Shown here: one piece after another, positions 42,098-45,025 of the stretch
How positions within the stretch are numbered: the stretch's first letter is position 1
How the letters are laid out: the number at the start of each line of letters is the position of its first letter
Source: Dehalococcoidia bacterium
Lineage (GTDB): Bacteria > Chloroflexota > Dehalococcoidia > Lucifugimonadales > UBA3495
Assembly: GCA_002724585.1 (NCBI GenBank)
Contig: PBPE01000040.1
Location: 20,857 to 65,881, forward strand
Direction: 5' to 3'
Length of the DNA stretch: 45,025 nt
Program-made: the position numbers and the translations under genes
Notes under the pieces: generated by a model
The model's input: the letters and a program-made list of their open reading frames with translations, nothing else
Databases searched by the model: none
Told to the model about the DNA's origin: nothing

Positions 42098-43090
42098 ATG
42101 AAATTTGGATTAAATCTTGGCGGTGGAAACTTACCTCATGAATCTAGAGAAGAATCACTTAATGGTCGATTGGAGAAATCTCGATTGGCTAAAAGGTATG
42201 GGTATAGTTCGATCTGGTCTGGAGCAGGGTATCTGAACAATGATTTTCACCCAATGTTGTTACTGTCAAGAGTAGCGGCTGAAGCTCCGGGGTTGAAACT
42301 AGGCATGGTAGGACTTCTTCCTCTATATCATCCTGTCGAGGTAGCTGAGCAGATAGCAACGTTAGACGTAATATGTGGCGGAAGATTTATTTTGGCACCT
42401 GCTCTTGGTTGGCGTGACTATCAATTTGACGGTTTTGGCATACCCAAGAATCAACGTTTGTCACGATTTAGGGAAGTTCTTAAGGTCATGAAACTTTTGT
42501 GGACCGAGGAACGAGTTACGTTCCAGGGAGATCACTTCAATATTAATGATGTACCGGGTGCTGGAAAGCCTTTACAGGAACCATATCCACTCATATACAT
42601 AGCGGCTAACCAGGATCGAGGAGTAGTTAGGGCTGCCAGGCAGGGAGATGGGTGGTTAGTTAGTTCAAGATCTACTATTACTACCATTTCCTCTCAAGTT
42701 CAATTATATAATGGAACAGCGGAAGAGTATTTTAAAAAGCCGTATATTTCTGCATGGAGAGAAATGTTTATCGCTGAGACTAGGGAAAAAGCGATAGATA
42801 TAGCTAGACCTCATGTGGAATGGCTGTACAAAGATAGAGCGGCCTCTGGGCATAGCAATGAATTGCCTTCAGCAGATCGCATAGATGTTGAATTTGACCA
42901 AGTTTTGAAAGATAGGTTTATCATTGGAAGTCCTGATGACTGCATTAGAGAAATATATAGATATCAGGACCTTGGCATCCAAGAGTTAATATTACGTTGC
43001 CAATGGCCTGGAATGTCTAACGAAGAATCACTAAATGCTGTAAACATGTTTGGTAAAGAAGTCCTTCCAGAATTTGCTACCAAATATTAA
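42098..43090 (+). CDS. LLM-class flavin/F420-dependent oxidoreductase
   Basis: A 330-residue luciferase-fold protein close to the F420-dependent group. 'KFGLNLGGGNLPHES' at the N-terminus, 'YGYSSIWSGAGYLNNDFHPMLLLSRVA', 'GRFILAPALGWRDYQFDGFG', and the later 'YPLIYIAANQDRGVVRAARQGDGW'. Start 42098 has ggagag 7 bases upstream, better than ATG 42071. It is the third luciferase-family gene of the window. The substrate is unknown. Confidence 0.9.
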   Translation: MKFGLNLGGGNLPHESREESLNGRLEKSRLAKRYGYSSIWSGAGYLNNDFHPMLLLSRVAAEAPGLKLGMVGLLPLYHPVEVAEQIATLDVICGGRFILAPALGWRDYQFDGFGIPKNQRLSRFREVLKVMKLLWTEERVTFQGDHFNINDVPGAGKPLQEPYPLIYIAANQDRGVVRAARQGDGWLVSSRSTITTISSQVQLYNGTAEEYFKKPYISAWREMFIAETREKAIDIARPHVEWLYKDRAASGHSNELPSADRIDVEFDQVLKDRFIIGSPDDCIREIYRYQDLGIQELILRCQWPGMSNEESLNAVNMFGKEVLPEFATKY

Positions 43091-43109
43091 TATGCGTTTG
43101 TAATGGCGT

Positions 43110-43169
43110 GTCACATGGACCTTGATTCAAGTTTTTCTAATCTGTGTATTAAATCAGTGCCCATGTGAC
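43110..43169. terminator. Possible terminator between convergent genes
   Basis: Perfect 9-base arms GTCACATGG (43110-43118) and CCATGTGAC (43161-43169) around 42 bases, inside which a small CTTG/CAAG hairpin (43121-43131) is followed by TTTTT. It lies between the LLM gene stop and the stop of the convergent enoyl-CoA hydratase gene. Confidence 0.45.
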
Positions 43170-43174
43170 TAGTT

Positions 43175-43954
43175 TTATCGGGCGTGGTATTCAGGTGGCC
43201 TTTTTTCTACAAATGATTTGCTAGCTTCCTGAAAATCTTCTGATAGATGCAGTTTTAGTGGTTGATTGTACATTTGCGCATCTGCGACAGAATGTAGCCA
43301 TGATCTTCTAGTTATTCGCACGCCGGCTCTAGAAGCTAATGGAGGAGTTTTTAGGAGTTTTTCGGCTAATTCTTCAGCTGCTTCTAAGTGTTTTCCTGTT
43401 GGGACTAGGCGGTTAATGAGTCCTAATCTATAGAGTTCACCAGCACTGATAGGTTCACCAGTTATAAGCATCTCTGTGGCGATTTTTGATGGCATGAATG
43501 CTGAAACTTTTGCCCAGACTCCACCTCCAGGCACTCCTCTTTTAGTCTCTGTGATTCCAAATAGAGTCTCTTCAGAAGCTACTATTAAGTCACATTCTGC
43601 TGCCATAGACATGCCAGCTCCCAATGCATACCCGTGAACAGCTGCAATCACAGGTTTCCAGTTTATAGAACGTCCAAGACGATGGTCTGGACTGTTTCCC
43701 CGAGCCCGTCTGGCTCGGGATTGAGGAGTCATATTGACGAATCGTTGTTTTATATCAGCGCCGGCGCAAAAGCATCTTCCGGTCCCGTAGAGGATACAAA
43801 CCCAAGCGTCCTCATCTATATCAAATTCTAACAACGCTTCTTCCATATCATCTTCAAACTGGTCTGTCACAGAATTCAATGCATCAGGTCGATTTATCAT
43901 TATGTATCCAATTTTCCCTTTTCTATCATATGTAAGTGTTTCGTATTCAGTCAC
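43175..43954 (-). CDS. Enoyl-CoA hydratase/isomerase family protein
   Basis: A 259-residue crotonase-fold protein: 'YIMINRPDALNSV' (N-terminus), 'RCFCAGADIKQRF' (oxyanion hole), 'AAVHGYALGAGMSMAAECDLIVA', and 'FGITETKRGVPGGGVW'. The second catalytic Glu (in ITET) is kept; the first (usually GGGCEL) is Ser. It may be an isomerase or hydrolase rather than a plain hydratase. The RBS AAGGAG, which lies inside the frame from ATG 43972, is 6 bases before GTG 43954 and decides that start. Confidence 0.92.
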   Translation of the reverse strand: MTEYETLTYDRKGKIGYIMINRPDALNSVTDQFEDDMEEALLEFDIDEDAWVCILYGTGRCFCAGADIKQRFVNMTPQSRARRARGNSPDHRLGRSINWKPVIAAVHGYALGAGMSMAAECDLIVASEETLFGITETKRGVPGGGVWAKVSAFMPSKIATEMLITGEPISAGELYRLGLINRLVPTGKHLEAAEELAEKLLKTPPLASRAGVRITRRSWLHSVADAQMYNQPLKLHLSEDFQEASKSFVEKRPPEYHAR

Positions 43955-43979
43955 GATTATCTCCTTAGGCATAATTTAT

Positions 43980-44084
43980 TAGAACACTAGTGCTAATTTG
44001 GCCTCAAAAACTATTGACAGTAATAGAACGCGCGTTCTAAAATAAGATCATACGTTCTATAGAACAAATATTCGAGGTGTTCTA
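43980..44084. promoter_or_regulatory. Cluster of six TAGAAC/GTTCTA hexamers (operator array)
   Basis: TAGAAC at 43980, 44024 and 44060; GTTCTA at 44034, 44054 and 44079. The pair 44024-44039 is a perfect 16-base palindrome (GCGC centre) and 44054-44065 is a perfect 12-base palindrome of the reverse order. The last copy touches the ATG. The whole space between the divergent enoyl-CoA hydratase and Cys-HTH genes is covered. Confidence 0.75.
44014..44043 (+). promoter_or_regulatory. Promoter of the Cys-HTH gene, overlapped by a palindrome
   Basis: TTGACA (44014-44019), 18-base spacer, TAAAAT (44038-44043). The palindrome 44024-44039 fills the spacer and enters the -10, the classic position for a repressor. 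Confidence 0.75.
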
Positions 44085-44085
44085 A

Positions 44086-44415
44086 ATGGTTAGTATGATT
44101 ATATCTAAGCCTGAATTGGATTCAATCCCAGAGTTTTATCATTATGAAGATACGGGTTGTGAGGTTTCGTCATCATGTCTAAAATGCCCACTCCCCCAGT
44201 GTAAATATGATGATCCTACCTGGTATCAGAAGAACCGCAGAATAGCGAAGGATCTAAAAATATTATCCGCAATGAAAAATGAAAGTCTTACTGTAGAGCA
44301 GACAGCAGATAAATTCTCAGTGACTGTAAGGACTATATTTCGTATTATGCGTAGATGTCGTGAAGATTCTGGAGTAAATATTTCTCAGGATGAAATACAG
44401 TTATTTGCTGCCTAA
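44086..44415 (+). CDS. Small Cys-cluster plus helix-turn-helix protein
   Basis: A 109-residue protein. Four cysteines C25-x5-C31-x2-C34-x4-C39 in 'GCEVSSSCLKCPLPQCKYDD' suggest a zinc or iron-sulfur site. Residues about 66-95 form a HTH ('LTVEQTADKFSVTVRTIFRIMRR'). This 'CLxCPLPxCxYD' group is, in my knowledge, common in Chloroflexota without a known role; a redox- or metal-sensing transcription factor, comparable in plan to WhiB, is a fair guess. RBS gaggtg. It is under a heavily repeated operator. Its stop overlaps the convergent gene by 4 bases. Confidence 0.75.
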   Translation: MVSMIISKPELDSIPEFYHYEDTGCEVSSSCLKCPLPQCKYDDPTWYQKNRRIAKDLKILSAMKNESLTVEQTADKFSVTVRTIFRIMRRCREDSGVNISQDEIQLFAA

Positions 44416-45025
44416 CCTCTAGGTAAATCAAGGCCTCGTCCAGCAATTATGTTTCGTTGGACCTCGGATGTTCCACCAGCGAGTTTGTGAGAAAAGCTTA
44501 TCATCCAATGTTCTTGTATTCTTCCACGGAGTGGCGCCCATTTATCATTCCGACCAAGAGTTCCATATGGGCCCAGTATTTTTAAAGCGGATTCAGTTAC
44601 CCTTTGTAACGTTTCACTACCAAAAACTTTACTTATTGAAGCTTCTTTATTCGGTACCAGGTCTTCTCCTTGTAGATATGCCACGTTGTAGGCCAGCAAT
44701 CTAGCGGTTTCACATTCTACATATCTATCGGCTAGTAACTCCTGTACCCAAGGGATGTCTGACATTATCTGTCCATTCTTCTTAGTCTCATTGGCATACT
44801 CGCGTATTTCATCTAGTAATCTACGTGCCATAGCAGAATAATCTATCCCTGAGCGCTCAAAATCCAATAAAGTAACAGCGACATACCACCCTTTATTTTC
44901 TTCGCCGACTATATTACTTCTTGGAACTCTTACGTTATCGAATATAACTTGATTGAACTCGTGCCCTCCTGCCATATTTATGATTGGACGAACTTCTATG
45001 CCCGGGGTTTTCATATCAATCAATA
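44412..45025 (-). CDS. Acyl-CoA dehydrogenase, C-terminal part (cut by window end)
   Basis: About 204 residues of an acyl-CoA dehydrogenase; the 5' part lies beyond the window. Middle-domain motif 'FNQVIFDNVRVPRSNIVGEENKGWYVA' and the C-terminal 'SHKLAGGTSEVQRNIIAGRGLDLPRG' (FAD-contacting GGTSEV) are typical. The frame is open at 45025; the TTG seen at 45023 is not a start. It converges with the Cys-HTH gene, overlapping by 4 bases. Confidence 0.92.
   Translation of the reverse strand, partial: LIDMKTPGIEVRPIINMAGGHEFNQVIFDNVRVPRSNIVGEENKGWYVAVTLLDFERSGIDYSAMARRLLDEIREYANETKKNGQIMSDIPWVQELLADRYVECETARLLAYNVAYLQGEDLVPNKEASISKVFGSETLQRVTESALKILGPYGTLGRNDKWAPLRGRIQEHWMISFSHKLAGGTSEVQRNIIAGRGLDLPRG

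Noticed and set aside
44024-44039. A pure SOS (LexA) box as the only reading of the palindrome
   Set aside because: GAAC-N4-GTTC fits this one site, but the related sites have a 2-base centre or reversed order, so LexA alone does not explain the set. Kept as an alternative, not as the call.
43980-44084. Short CRISPR-like or iterated repeat array
   Set aside because: Repeats are 6-base dyads in a promoter, with uneven spacing and no spacers of constant length.

Overview
The window reads as a piece of a free-living bacterial chromosome, most likely marine Chloroflexota of the SAR202/Dehalococcoidia type. This is inferred from gene content, not from a marker phylogeny. It has three luciferase-family flavin/F420 oxidoreductases, two CaiB-type CoA-transferases, acyl-CoA dehydrogenases, SMP-30, cyclase-family and amidohydrolase-2 hydrolases, a DUF1800/DUF1501/NHL trio, and a Cys-HTH protein and a zinc ribbon of types I associate with Chloroflexota. 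Codon use is AT-leaning. There is no rRNA, CRISPR, phage or transposase. The only RNA gene is tRNA-Ile(GAU).

Layout: (1) 1-17650 is a catabolic region: MFS transporters, a DapA-like aldolase, Zn-alcohol dehydrogenase, a dihydroxyphthalate-decarboxylase-like protein, amidohydrolase, two flavin monooxygenases, a double-hotdog dehydratase, two CoA-transferases, a PanE-like reductase, SMP-30, a cupin and a CoA-binding protein. Together they suit stepwise oxidation of recalcitrant or cyclic organic compounds through CoA thioesters. (2) 17650-21720 holds DUF1800, DUF1501 and an NHL-repeat protein behind a strong promoter and a long folded leader. (3) 21800-29110 is mixed: Fur-family regulator, RecF, MscS channel, tRNA-Ile, cyclase, HNH protein, gamma-glutamyltransferase, and an A-type Fe-S protein with a Cys/Gly repeat tail. 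(4) 29229-39601 is a light/stress island. (5) 39941-45025 returns to acyl-CoA metabolism with HIT and HD nucleotide hydrolases and a small Cys-HTH protein.

The most interesting object is the 292-residue protein at 38723-39601 (minus). It has a complete CarH-type B12 photosensor set (W60, H61, E70, H71, and H108 as lower cobalt ligand), but its DNA-binding part is a C-terminal XRE helix-turn-helix instead of the N-terminal MerR domain of CarH/LitR. Beside it lies a same-strand array: DUF378, three small unknown proteins, a DICT-UspA-like sensor, a photolyase, and four overlapping genes (DUF2867 SDR, degenerate SDR, SRPBCC-TIGR01777 epimerase, FAD amine oxidase). I infer a light-controlled photoprotection regulon.

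Hexamers TAGAAC/GTTCTA (or T-variants) recur as inverted repeats in three control regions: 38226-38290, 39763-39776 and 43980-44084. The last controls the Cys-HTH gene and has six copies in 105 bases. One shared regulator is likely; the B12-XRE protein and LexA are the two candidates that I can separate by experiment but not by reading.
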